This document shows, piece by piece, positions 39,268-47,202 of a stretch of 64,000 nucleotides of DNA. The stretch is from Nitrososphaerota archaeon (GTDB lineage: Archaea; Thermoproteota; Nitrososphaeria; Nitrososphaerales; Gagatemarchaeaceae): the NCBI GenBank assembly GCA_028866945.1, contig JAGWHE010000002.1, positions 1 to 64,000 on the forward strand, given 5' to 3'. The notes under the pieces are model-generated. The model had not been told where the DNA came from, did not search any database, and saw only the letters and a list, made by a program, of their open reading frames with translations. Both the position numbers and the translations under genes were made by a program. Within the stretch, counting starts at the first letter, position 1. The number at the start of each line of letters is the position of its first letter.

Positions 39268-39801
39268 TTGTACACGCGGAAGGGGGACGGCGGTGAGACC
39301 TCGCTATTCGGGTCGCGCAGGGTCATGAAGGACGACCCCCGGGTCGAGGCCTACGGCACCATCGACGAGCTGAACAGCGTGATCGGGGCGGTCATCGCCG
39401 CCTCCAGGAACCGCAGGGTCGTCGCTCAGCTCAAGGACGTCCAGAGGCTCCTCTTCGTCGCCGGCGGCGACGCTGCGACGGAGCTCTCCAGCCCCCAGAA
39501 GGTGCCCAGGATCGCCGACTCTGACACTCTGGCGCTCGAGAAGATGGCCGACGACCTCGCCGAGAAGCTCCCGACCCTGAAGAGCTTCATCCTCCCCGGC
39601 GGGGGCCAGACGGGGGCTCTCATCCACCTCGCCCGCTCTGTCTGCAGGCGGGCCGAGAGGCGCGTAGTGTCAGCCTCCAGGACGGAGGAGCTCAACCCTG
39701 CCCTGCTGCCGTTCCTGAACAGGCTCTCCTCATACCTCTTCAACCTCTCAAGGTGGGTCAACAAGCTGGAAGGGAAGAAGGAAGAGGTCTGGACGCGCTA
39801 G
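39268..39801 (+). CDS. Cob(I)alamin adenosyltransferase, PduO type
   Basis: This enzyme makes adenosylcobalamin from ATP and reduced corrinoid. The 177-residue helical-bundle protein starts with 'YTRKGDGGETSLFGSRRVMKDDPRVEAYGTIDELNSVIG' and contains 'FILPGGGQTGALIHLARSVCRRAERRVV', both PduO signatures. A TTATTAG box near 39238-39244 precedes TTG 39268 by about 27 bases, giving a leaderless start. Its stop overlaps the end of the converging aldehyde dehydrogenase gene by 4 bases. It implies a B12-dependent enzyme elsewhere. Confidence 0.92.
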   Translation: MYTRKGDGGETSLFGSRRVMKDDPRVEAYGTIDELNSVIGAVIAASRNRRVVAQLKDVQRLLFVAGGDAATELSSPQKVPRIADSDTLALEKMADDLAEKLPTLKSFILPGGGQTGALIHLARSVCRRAERRVVSASRTEELNPALLPFLNRLSSYLFNLSRWVNKLEGKKEEVWTR

Positions 39802-41258
39802 TCCAGGTTGACTGAGACGTTCTTCGTCCTCACGTAGGCGAGGACGGCCTCCATCCCCTGCTCGGACGAGTTGCCGCTGTTCTTGAACCCCCCGAACGGG
39901 GTCTGGGGGAATGTGATCGGCTCCTCGTTGACCGTGACTATCCCGGACTCCAGCCTCCCTGCCACGCTGTGGGCCCTCCTGAGGTCCCTGGTCCATACCC
40001 CGGCCCATAGGCCGTACTCCGAGTCGTTGGCCTTGGCCACGGCGTCGTCATCCCCTCTGAACGTGGTGACCGTGAGCACGGGGCCGAATATCTCCTCTCT
40101 GGCCACCCTCATGTCCTGCGTCACCCCGTCGAGTATCGTCGGCCTGTAGAAGTACCCCGAGCCCAGCTCCCCATCCGTTGGGGCAGACCCGCCCGCCGCC
40201 ACCGTCGCCCCTTCCCCAGTCCCCACCTCGACGTAGCCCGCGACCCGCTTCCTGTGCGACTCCGCCACCAGTGGGCCCATGGCCGAGTCGGGCCTGAGGC
40301 CGTCCCCGAGCTTCATGCCGTTGGCCCCGTCGACGAGCCTCTGCAGCACCGCCTCCTTCACCGCCTCGTCCACGAGGAGGCGCGACCCCGCCCAGCACAT
40401 CTGCCCGGCGTTGGTGAATATCCCGTTCAGCACTGCGGCGGCCGCCTTCTCAAGGTCCGCGTCCCCGAAGACTATGTGCGGGTTCTTCCCCCCGAGTTCG
40501 AGTATCACCCTCGAGAGGTTGTGCGACGCCGCCTCCATCATCTTAACCCCCGTCTCCACCGACCCGGTGAGAGCGACAAGCTCCACGTCCGGGTGCCTCG
40601 CCAGCTCGCCTCCTACCTCCTCGCCGCCCCCGGTGACCACGTTCACGACCCCGTCTGGGAGCCCGGCCTCCTTGCAGAGCTCCGCGAACTTCAGCAGCGT
40701 GAGCGGCGTGAATGACGCAGGCTTGGCCACCACCGTGTTCCCGGCCGCGAGCGCAGGCGCCATGCTCCTGGCCGCCATCACCAGCGGGTAGTTCCACGGC
40801 ACCACGTGGGCGGTGACCCCGAGTGGCTCCTTCAGGGTGTAGTCCAGCCTGTTCCCCGGGACCGGGATAGTGCTCCCCTGGATCTTGTCCGCCAGCCCGG
40901 CGAAGTACTCGAAGTGCCTGGCCGCCATGGCCATGTCCCCCTTCGCCTGCCCCAGGGGCTTCCCGTTGTTCAGCGTCTCCAGTTTGGCGAAGTCCGCCAG
41001 CCTGTCTCTGAGCGCCTGCGAGACCTTGAAGAGCAGCCTCCCCCTCTTGCTCGGGTCCATGGACCTCCAGGCCGGGTTCTCGAAGGCCCCCTTGGCTGCG
41101 TCGACCGCGGCCCTGACGTCGTCCGCATCCCCCTTCGGCACGTGGGCGAAGACCTTCCCAGTCGCGGGGTTGAACACCGGGTAGCTCCTCCCGGAGTGCG
41201 AATCCACCCAGCCGCCGGCGACGAACATCTGAGAGGTCGGAGCCGTCTCTGCCTGCAT
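39798..41258 (-). CDS. Aldehyde dehydrogenase (second copy)
   Basis: This 486-residue NAD(P)-dependent aldehyde dehydrogenase has 'PWNYPLVMAARSMAPALAAGNTVVAKPASFTPLTLL', 'ALTGSVETGVKMM', the general base in 'ILELGGKNPHIVF', and the catalytic cysteine in 'NAGQMCWAGSRLLVDE'. It differs clearly from the copy at 29416 (LELGGK rather than LECGGK). It precedes the thiolase gene on the same strand with 35 bases between them, though transcription runs from the thiolase side. It may oxidise an aldehyde feeding the CoA-ester genes; the substrate is undetermined. Confidence 0.88.
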   Translation of the reverse strand: MQAETAPTSQMFVAGGWVDSHSGRSYPVFNPATGKVFAHVPKGDADDVRAAVDAAKGAFENPAWRSMDPSKRGRLLFKVSQALRDRLADFAKLETLNNGKPLGQAKGDMAMAARHFEYFAGLADKIQGSTIPVPGNRLDYTLKEPLGVTAHVVPWNYPLVMAARSMAPALAAGNTVVAKPASFTPLTLLKFAELCKEAGLPDGVVNVVTGGGEEVGGELARHPDVELVALTGSVETGVKMMEAASHNLSRVILELGGKNPHIVFGDADLEKAAAAVLNGIFTNAGQMCWAGSRLLVDEAVKEAVLQRLVDGANGMKLGDGLRPDSAMGPLVAESHRKRVAGYVEVGTGEGATVAAGGSAPTDGELGSGYFYRPTILDGVTQDMRVAREEIFGPVLTVTTFRGDDDAVAKANDSEYGLWAGVWTRDLRRAHSVAGRLESGIVTVNEEPITFPQTPFGGFKNSGNSSEQGMEAVLAYVRTKNVSVNLD

Positions 41259-41293
41259 TCCTTGCCTCCCGAGTTCCTCCCCGGAGTTAACTC

Positions 41294-42493
41294 TTACTTC
41301 AGGAGCTCAAAGGCGGTCGAGATCCCCTGGCCGACCCCGATGCACATCGTCGCCAGCCCATAGCGGGTCCCCGTCCTCTTCATCTCGTGCAGTAGGGTGG
41401 TGGCCAGCCTCGCCCCGCTGCACCCCAGCGGGTGGCCCAGGGCGATCGCCCCCCCGTTGGGGTTCATCCTCCGCAGGTCCAGCTCAGGCATCTCCGCGGT
41501 GCAGGCGAGGACCTGGGCCGCGAAGGCTTCGTTCAGCTCGATGATGCCGAACTCTTCCATGCTCATCCCCAGTTTCGAAAGGAGCTTCCGGGTGGAGTGC
41601 ACCGGCCCTATCCCCATGTAGCTCGGGTGCACCCCCGCCGTCGCTGACCCGAGGACCCTGGCGATGGGCTTCAGTCCCATCCCCTCCGCCCTCTCCTGTT
41701 TCATCAGCAGGAGCGCCGACGCTCCGTCGTTGATCCCCGACGAGTTGCCGGCCGTCACCGTTCCGCCCTTCCGGAAGGCCGGCTTCAGCTTCGCCAGCTT
41801 CTCCATGGAGGTGTCGGGCCGGGGGCCCTCGTCCTCGGCAACCCCTTCGGGGTTCTCGGGGGTGCCCACGGGCGTAATCTCTTCCTTGAACCTCCCCTTC
41901 CTCGCTGCGTCCACGGCTTTCCGGTGGCTTGCGAGCGCGAACTCGTCCTGGGCCTCCCGCCCGATCCTGTGCTTCTCGGCGAGGTTCTCGGCCGTCTCGC
42001 CCATGGAGAGCGGAGGATAGTCGGCGGTCATCGACGGGTTCACGAACCGCCACCCGATGGTCGAGTCGACGAGGGCCGCTCCCCCTCTCCCGAAGGCAGC
42101 GTCGGGCTTCAGCATCACCAGGGGCGCACGGGTCATGCTCTCCACCCCGCCTGCGATGAGGACCTCGCCCTCTCCCGCGGCCACCACCCTTGAAGCGGAG
42201 TTGACCGCCTCCAGCCCCGACCCGCAGAGCCTGTTGACAGTGGTCGCCGGGACCGAGTACGGCATCCCAGCGAGCAGGGTGGCCATCCTCGCCACGTTCC
42301 TGTTGTCCTCGCCAGCCTGGTTCGAGCACCCGAAGTACACGTCGTCCACCGACGACGGGTCCACCCCTGACTTTGCAAGCACGGCTTTCAGGACGACCGC
42401 GGCGAGGTCGTCCGGCCGCACGGACCGCAGGACTCCGCCGTACCTGCCTATGGGGGTCCTCGCAGCTGCGACGACGACCGGCCCGTCCTTCAC
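41294..42493 (-). CDS. Acetyl-CoA acyltransferase (thiolase)
   Basis: This enzyme cleaves 3-oxoacyl-CoA with CoA, or runs in reverse. The 399-residue protein has the nucleophilic cysteine in 'TTVNRLCGSGLEAVNSA', 'NEAFAAQVLA', 'NGGAIALGHPLGCSGARL' (catalytic His), and a C-terminal 'GLATMCIGVGQGIS' with the second cysteine. These are signs of a catabolic degradative thiolase (FadA/PaaJ type). It begins the leftward arm away from the small gene at 42538. With the enoyl-CoA hydratases and hydroxyacyl-CoA dehydrogenase nearby it completes the last steps of beta-oxidation. Confidence 0.93.
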   Translation of the reverse strand: MKDGPVVVAAARTPIGRYGGVLRSVRPDDLAAVVLKAVLAKSGVDPSSVDDVYFGCSNQAGEDNRNVARMATLLAGMPYSVPATTVNRLCGSGLEAVNSASRVVAAGEGEVLIAGGVESMTRAPLVMLKPDAAFGRGGAALVDSTIGWRFVNPSMTADYPPLSMGETAENLAEKHRIGREAQDEFALASHRKAVDAARKGRFKEEITPVGTPENPEGVAEDEGPRPDTSMEKLAKLKPAFRKGGTVTAGNSSGINDGASALLLMKQERAEGMGLKPIARVLGSATAGVHPSYMGIGPVHSTRKLLSKLGMSMEEFGIIELNEAFAAQVLACTAEMPELDLRRMNPNGGAIALGHPLGCSGARLATTLLHEMKRTGTRYGLATMCIGVGQGISTAFELLK

Positions 42494-42537
42494 GATTCGC
42501 AGCGCCCGTCGGGGCGCTTATCTCCTTTGCTGGGGAC

Positions 42538-42711
42538 CTAGGCCGGCTTCCTTGCCCAGGCGGCCAGCATGGCCCGCTTCGCCTCGTTGGCGTGGAACTC
42601 GGCCCTCATCCTCGGGACCTCGTTCATCGTGTGGTAAGGGATCCCCATCAGCCCGCTCCCGTAGACATAGTAGACGGTCCGTCCGCGGACCTTGGCGCTT
42701 ATTTCGCTCAT
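42538..42711 (-). CDS. 57-residue protein of unknown function under the ArsR-like operator
   Basis: This gene reads MSEISAKVRGRTVYYVYGSG followed by 'LMGIPYHTMNEVPRMRAEFHANEAKRAMLAAWARKPA'. I do not recognise it. It is basic and has no membrane segment. ATG 42711 is preferred because the longer frame (to 42966) would read through the promoter region and into the regulator gene on the other strand. A TTTTATTAAG box on the minus strand near 42743-42752 lies about 35 bases upstream, flanked by the repeated operator motifs. The regulator made from the other strand probably controls it. Confidence 0.55.
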   Translation of the reverse strand: MSEISAKVRGRTVYYVYGSGLMGIPYHTMNEVPRMRAEFHANEAKRAMLAAWARKPA

Positions 42712-42719
42712 TTGATTAA

Positions 42720-42805
42720 ACCAAACGTAGATTTGGTAGGGTCTTAATAAAACCAGCGTTTGGTAAGTAAAGTAGATATATGCTCCATACAAATGTAATT
42801 TTGGT
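42720..42805. promoter_or_regulatory. Repeated ACCAAA/TTTGGT operator in a divergent promoter
   Basis: Three related sites are visible. A perfect inverted repeat ACCAAA-6 bases-TTTGGT is at 42720-42737. ACCA with TTTGGT is at 42752-42764. A degenerate site ending in TTTGGT is at 42800-42805. They bracket the minus-strand TATA (near 42743-42752) and the plus-strand TATA (GATATAT near 42775-42781), and the last one overlaps the expected transcription start of the regulator. The region is clearly AT-richer than its surroundings. The layout suggests autorepression and joint control of the 57-residue gene. Confidence 0.6.
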
Positions 42806-42813
42806 TCGCGAAG

Positions 42814-43410
42814 TTGAGGGCCTTCAAGTACGTGAGCGACCCCAAGGCCTTCGAGCTCCTGGGGGACGAGACGAGGCGCAGGATCATCTATCTCCTCAGG
42901 GCGAACGAGCTGACGGTCAGCCAGCTGGCCCAGGCCCTTCACCTCACCACCCAGGCGGTATATCACCAGGTCAACAAGCTCAAGGAGGTGGGGCTAGTCG
43001 AAGTAGCCCGAGAAGAGCGCGTGGACCACTTCATCGAGACCTACTACAGAGCTGCGGCCGAGGTGTTCGAGTTCCGCAACGGGGATGTGGGCGCCTCTGA
43101 AGCGTCGAAGCACGTAGCCGAGGCCTTCGAAGCCCTGAAGACCGTCGGAGTGGACATCTCCGCCGACGACGAGGTCGTCGCCAAGGCCGCCGAGCTCGAC
43201 ACCGAGATGGTGAAGCAGGGCCTCCCCCGCGAGCTCGAGGAGAGGATATCCGCCCTCGACGACGTAGCTTTCTTCACAAAGTCCAAGATGTACGAGCTCG
43301 CGCAGATGGCTCTGATGTCTGACAGGCAGTTCGAGAAGTTCATCTCGACCTACAAGGAGCTCCGCGCGCTGGTCACCAAGGCACTGGTCAAGAGACCGGT
43401 GAAAGGCTGA
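42814..43410 (+). CDS. ArsR-like winged-helix transcriptional regulator
   Basis: This 198-residue protein has an N-terminal winged helix (about residues 8-75): 'FELLGDETRRRIIYLLRANELTVSQLAQALHLTTQAVYHQVNKLKEVGLVEVAREERVDHFIETYY'. A helical C-terminal region of about 120 residues is probably a ligand or dimer domain. No clear metal-binding cysteine or histidine cluster is seen, so the signal is probably organic. TTG 42814 follows the GATATAT box by about 35 bases. The repeated operator upstream makes it a likely autorepressor. The MFS gene starts at or overlaps its stop, suggesting control of transport. Confidence 0.87.
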   Translation: MRAFKYVSDPKAFELLGDETRRRIIYLLRANELTVSQLAQALHLTTQAVYHQVNKLKEVGLVEVAREERVDHFIETYYRAAAEVFEFRNGDVGASEASKHVAEAFEALKTVGVDISADDEVVAKAAELDTEMVKQGLPRELEERISALDDVAFFTKSKMYELAQMALMSDRQFEKFISTYKELRALVTKALVKRPVKG

Positions 43411-44690
43411 GCGGCGAACAAAGTGGACCAGCCATAGCCGAGCCGGCTGCACCCCAGCCGCCCCCTCTCACCAGGGACGGTAACTTCCTGAAGTTCTGGG
43501 CCGGCGATACGATAACCCAGTTCACCGGCCAGGTCTCGGGGCTCGCGATCCCCACCGTGGCCGTCTTCGCCCTGCAGGCCACCGGGTTTCAGATAGGGGT
43601 CATCGAGGCCCTTGGGTTCATCGCCTTCCCCGTCCTCGGGCTCTTCGTCGGGGTTTGGATGGACAGGTCCAGGCGCAGGCCCATCCTCATCGCCATGGAC
43701 CTCGTCCAGGTCGCGGCGCTGGCGACCGTCCCTGCGGCGTTCCTCTTCGGCGTCCTCGGGCTGTATCAGCTCTACGCCGTCTCCCTGGCCATGGGGACCA
43801 CGACGCTGTTCTTCGACGTGGCCTACCAGTCGTACCTCCCGAGCCTCGTCGGGAGGCACCAGCTCGTAGAAGGGAACCAGAAGCTCCAGATCAGCGGGTC
43901 GGCCGCCCAGGTGATGGGGCCGACCATCGCCAGCGCCCTGATGGGGCTGTTCGGAGCCCCCCAGGCCGTCACCGCCGACGCCCTGGGGACCATGGCGGCG
44001 GCCATGCTCCTGCTGTCCATCCGGAAGCGCGAGCCCCCCATCGAGTCGGCGGGGACGGAGAGGCACTTCTTCGCAGAGATGAAGGAGGGCATCCGGGTCA
44101 TCACCTCGAACAAGCTGCTCTGGACCCAGGCTGGGTGCACCGGGACCTCTAACTTCGGGAGCAACATGTTCAACGTGGCGCTGATACTCTTCGCCTATCG
44201 GACGCTGGGGATCACCCCGTCGACCATCGGCCTCGCCTTCTCCCTGGGCTCGGCTGGCTTCCTGCTCGGCGCGCTGGTGTCCTCAAGGGTCACCAGCTAC
44301 CTCGGGCTCGGGCGGACCGTCGCCATCTCCATCTCGGGTAACTTCGGGCTCCTCATCGCCCTCCTGGCGTCGGGGGGTTCGGCCGTCTTCGTCCTCGGCT
44401 TGGCCTTCTTCGTGAGCTTCTTCGGGGTCCCGATCTACAACATCAACATGGTGAGCCTGCGCCAGATCATGACGCCGAACCGCCTTCAGGGGAGGATGAA
44501 CGCGACCATGAGGACGATAATCTGGGGGACCATACCCGCGGGCTCCTTCGTCGGCGGGATCATGACGGTGAGCCTCGGCCTCGTCCCCACCATGGTGGCA
44601 GGGGGGGTGATCTCGGGGTCCGCCTTCCTGTGGGTGGTGCTCGGCCCGATCTACAGGCTGAAGAAGCAGCCCGAGCCCGCGAACGACTGA
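43407..44690 (+). CDS. MFS transporter (drug/metabolite exporter-like)
   Basis: This 12-helix MFS protein of about 427 residues resembles the DHA3/enterobactin-exporter branch: 'RDGNFLKFWAGDTITQFTGQVSGLAIPTVAVFALQATGFQIGVIEALGFI' and 'GVWMDRSRRRPILIAMDLVQ'. The conserved first helix begins upstream of the first normal start (GTG 43557), so that start is too late. The frame is open back to the end of the regulator gene. A CTG at 43407, overlapping the regulator's TGA and preceded by GGTGAAAGG, is a possible coupled start. Paired with the regulator, it probably exports or imports the regulator's ligand. Confidence 0.75.
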   Translation: MSGEQSGPAIAEPAAPQPPPLTRDGNFLKFWAGDTITQFTGQVSGLAIPTVAVFALQATGFQIGVIEALGFIAFPVLGLFVGVWMDRSRRRPILIAMDLVQVAALATVPAAFLFGVLGLYQLYAVSLAMGTTTLFFDVAYQSYLPSLVGRHQLVEGNQKLQISGSAAQVMGPTIASALMGLFGAPQAVTADALGTMAAAMLLLSIRKREPPIESAGTERHFFAEMKEGIRVITSNKLLWTQAGCTGTSNFGSNMFNVALILFAYRTLGITPSTIGLAFSLGSAGFLLGALVSSRVTSYLGLGRTVAISISGNFGLLIALLASGGSAVFVLGLAFFVSFFGVPIYNINMVSLRQIMTPNRLQGRMNATMRTIIWGTIPAGSFVGGIMTVSLGLVPTMVAGGVISGSAFLWVVLGPIYRLKKQPEPAND

Positions 44691-44697
44691 CCTTCCC

Positions 44698-45492
44698 TTA
44701 CTCCCCGGTGAAGCTCGGGTCTCTCTTGTCGAAGAACGCCTTGACCCCTTCTACGTGGTCCCGAGTCCTCCCGGCGATGTCCTGAAGGTACATCTCGTAC
44801 TCAAGGGCCGACTCCATGTCGACCACCACGGCCCTGTTCAGCGCTCTCTTGGTCAGTCCCATGGCCTTCGTGGGCCCCTTGGCGAGCCGCTCCGCCAGCT
44901 TCGCGACGTTCGCCCTGAACCCCTCTTCGGGGAAGACCCAGTTGACCAGTCCGAGGCTCATCGCCCTCGCCGCGTCGATGGGTTCCCCCAGCAGCCCGAC
45001 CTCCATCGCCCTCCCCAGCCCCAGTATCCGCGTGAGCCAGAAGCTGGTCCCCGAGTCGGGCGCCAGCCCCACCTTGATGAACGCCTCGTGGAACGTCGCC
45101 TTCTCCGAGGCGGCCCGGAGGTCGCAGGCCAACGCGAGGCCGAGCCCCGCCCCGGCGGTGACCCCGTTGACCCCCGCGAGCACCGGCTTGTCCATCTTCC
45201 TGATCCTCCCTACTATGGGGTTGTACTTCCTCTTCAGCACCTCCCCGAGCAGCATCGGCTTCCCGCGCTCGTAGCCTTCCCTGTTCGCTCCGAGGTCCTC
45301 ACCCACGGAGAACGCCTTCCCTTCACCAGTGAGGACGACGCAGCGGACCTCCGGCGACCTCTCCCCCTCCTTCAGGGCCTCGAGCAGGTCGTTTCCCATC
45401 TGCTCGTTGAAGGCGTTCAGCTTGTCCGGCCTGTTCAGGCTGATCCAGAGGACGCCGCCGGCCTGCTCGGTCTTCACCGTCTCGAGCTGCAT
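44698..45492 (-). CDS. Enoyl-CoA hydratase/isomerase family protein
   Basis: This 264-residue crotonase-fold enzyme has 'WISLNRPDKLNAFNEQMGNDLLEAL', an oxyanion-hole segment 'GEGKAFSVGEDLGANREGY', and 'AGVNGVTAGAGLGLALACDLRAASEKATF'. 'HEAFIKVGLAPDSGTSFWLTRILGLGRAMEVGLLGEPI' follows. In the second catalytic position it has Asp-Ser rather than the Glu/Gly pattern of classical hydratases, so isomerase activity (PaaG-like) is possible. It is the downstream member of a tandem pair. Its start abuts the stop of the other hydratase gene. Confidence 0.87.
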   Translation of the reverse strand: MQLETVKTEQAGGVLWISLNRPDKLNAFNEQMGNDLLEALKEGERSPEVRCVVLTGEGKAFSVGEDLGANREGYERGKPMLLGEVLKRKYNPIVGRIRKMDKPVLAGVNGVTAGAGLGLALACDLRAASEKATFHEAFIKVGLAPDSGTSFWLTRILGLGRAMEVGLLGEPIDAARAMSLGLVNWVFPEEGFRANVAKLAERLAKGPTKAMGLTKRALNRAVVVDMESALEYEMYLQDIAGRTRDHVEGVKAFFDKRDPSFTGE

Positions 45493-46269
45493 CTACTTCC
45501 CCTTGAAGTCCGGCTTCCGCTTCTCCATGAATGCGTGCATCCCTTCCTTCGCGTCCTCCGAGGCGAACAGCATGTAGAACAGCTCCCGTTCGAAGTCGAG
45601 GCCGTCTGAAAGCCCCATCTCGAACGCCTTGTTGACCGCCATCTTCGCGAGCTTCACGGCGACAGGGGACTTGGTCGCTATCTCCGCGGCCACCTTCTTC
45701 GCTTCCTCGACGCACGCTTCCTTGGGGACCACCCTGCTGACCAGTCCCAGGGTCTTCGCCTCCTCCGCGCCGAGCCTCCTGTCCGAGAGTATCATCTCCA
45801 TCGCCTTCGACTTCCCCACGGCCCTGGTCAGCCTCTGGGTCCCTCCGCCGCCGGGGATGACGCCGATGTTGATCTCCGGTTGCCCGAGCTGGGCCGTCTC
45901 AGAGGCGACCAAGATGTCGAGGCTCATGGCGAGCTCCAGCCCCCCGCCGAGTGCGAACGACGTTATCGCCCCCACCGTGGGCTTCGGATAGTGGCCCACC
46001 TTGTCCCAGAGCGGGAAGAAATGCTCGCCCATCACCATCTGCACCGCCGTCATGTCTGCCATCTCCTTGATGTCCGCGCCTGCCGAGAACGCCCTGTCGT
46101 TCCCCGCTATCACGACCGCCCTTACTTCTTCGTCCTTCTCGAACGCGTCCAGCGCAGATATGAGCTCGGAAACCATCTTGGTGCTCAGGGCGTTGAGCGC
46201 CTGGGGGCGGTTGAGGGTGATTACCCCCACCCTGCCTTCCTTAGCGACCAGGACCGTCTCGTAGCTCAT
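45493..46269 (-). CDS. Enoyl-CoA hydratase
   Basis: This 258-residue crotonase-family protein has 'VITLNRPQALNALSTKMVSELISALD', 'NDRAFSAGADIKEMADM', and 'AITSFALGGGLELAMSLDILVASETAQLGQPEINIGVIPGGGGTQRLTRAVG'. The last segment contains both catalytic glutamates in the usual hydratase positions (GGGLELA and the E-I-N-I-G segment). It adds water to 2-enoyl-CoA. It is the first gene of the two-gene unit with the other crotonase. With the hydroxyacyl-CoA dehydrogenase and thiolase it forms a beta-oxidation set. Confidence 0.92.
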   Translation of the reverse strand: MSYETVLVAKEGRVGVITLNRPQALNALSTKMVSELISALDAFEKDEEVRAVVIAGNDRAFSAGADIKEMADMTAVQMVMGEHFFPLWDKVGHYPKPTVGAITSFALGGGLELAMSLDILVASETAQLGQPEINIGVIPGGGGTQRLTRAVGKSKAMEMILSDRRLGAEEAKTLGLVSRVVPKEACVEEAKKVAAEIATKSPVAVKLAKMAVNKAFEMGLSDGLDFERELFYMLFASEDAKEGMHAFMEKRKPDFKGK

Positions 46270-46327
46270 GTGCGCCCGTGGCAGGCGGTTCCGCTAAAAA
46301 CTCTCTCTCGGCCGCGCTTCGATGGGC

Positions 46328-46741
46328 CTATTCCAGGCGCTTGCCGTGGAACACCGACCTCCTGTCTGCGGAATACCCCAACTTCCTGAAGAGGCTCAGC
46401 GACGCTGTGTTGTCGTCGTACACGATGGCGTTGACCTTGAGGACCCCCTTGGCCCGCATCCGCCTCTCGATCTCCCCCACGAGCCTGGCGGCTATCCCTT
46501 TCCGCTGGTGGCCGGGGAGCACCCCGAGGTGGTAGATCCAGCCCCTCCTGCCGTCCCAGGCCCCCATGGCCGCGCCGACGACGGTCCCGCCCTCTTCGGC
46601 CACCAGGAACAGGTCCCTGTCCCTGATAATCTTCCTCCTGACCTCATCACGGGAGTCCCCAGGGAGTATCTCCAGGCCGCTGTCCTCCCAGACCCTCCTG
46701 ACCTGGGCGTAGTCACTCATCGAGAACCCCCTGATCTTCAT
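46328..46741 (-). CDS. GNAT-family N-acetyltransferase
   Basis: This 137-residue GNAT domain is of the RimI-like/YpeA type: 'IRGFSMSDYAQVRRVWEDSGLEI' at the start, and 'AWDGRRGWIYHLGVLPGHQRKGIAARLVGEIERRMRAKGVLKVNAIVYDDNTASLSLFRKLGYSADRRSVFHGKRLE'. The acetyl-CoA loop is a good Q-R-K-G-I-A. The tail 'FHGKRLE' resembles YpeA-type acetyltransferases. The substrate is unknown. It lies between the hydratase genes and the thioesterase gene and is divergent from the latter. Confidence 0.85.
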   Translation of the reverse strand: MKIRGFSMSDYAQVRRVWEDSGLEILPGDSRDEVRRKIIRDRDLFLVAEEGGTVVGAAMGAWDGRRGWIYHLGVLPGHQRKGIAARLVGEIERRMRAKGVLKVNAIVYDDNTASLSLFRKLGYSADRRSVFHGKRLE

Positions 46742-46797
46742 CTTCCCCCGGAGCGGCAGGCAGGGGTTTTAAGGAGTGGACGAGGGACGGCTTCCAG

Positions 46798-47202
46798 ATG
46801 GGCGGCTGGCACGAGCAGAAGCTGCGGGTCCGCTATGAGGAGACTGACACCATGGGGGTCGTGTACTACGCGAAGTACTTCGTCTGGATGGAGGTGGGGA
46901 GGGTCGCCCTCATGAGGGACGCGGGCTTCGGGTACAAAGAGTGGGTCAGGCACGAGCTCGAGTTCCCGGTAGTCCAGGCCCACGCAGAGTACAAGGCCCC
47001 CGCCGTGTTCGACGACGAGGTCCTGGTGAAGACGAAGATCGCCCACATCGGCAACAGCAGCATTCGGTACGAGAACGAAATCTACAAGCTCCCCGACATG
47101 ACCCTTCTGGCCATCGGGCATACCGTCCACGTGCTCACCAGCAGGGGCGGAGAGAAGGTCCCGTTCACCCCCGAGCTGAAGGAAAGGCTCACTTCTGCTT
47201 AG
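46798..47202 (+). CDS. Acyl-CoA thioesterase (4-hydroxybenzoyl-CoA thioesterase/YbgC family)
   Basis: This 134-residue single-hotdog protein starts with 'EQKLRVRYEETDTMGVVYYAKYFVWMEVGRVALMRDAGFGY'. It carries the Asp/Glu-T-D-x-M-G-V-V-Y-Y signature of the YbgC/4-HBT family, in which the Asp ('ETDTMG') is catalytic. It would hydrolyse an acyl- or aryl-CoA. A TTTTAAG box near 46767-46773 gives a nearly leaderless ATG 46798. Its stop overlaps the end of the converging 3-hydroxyacyl-CoA dehydrogenase gene. Confidence 0.9.
   Translation: MGGWHEQKLRVRYEETDTMGVVYYAKYFVWMEVGRVALMRDAGFGYKEWVRHELEFPVVQAHAEYKAPAVFDDEVLVKTKIAHIGNSSIRYENEIYKLPDMTLLAIGHTVHVLTSRGGEKVPFTPELKERLTSA

Noticed and set aside
42712-42966. 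Upstream extension of the 57-residue gene
   Set aside because: It crosses the operator region and lies antisense to the regulator gene.
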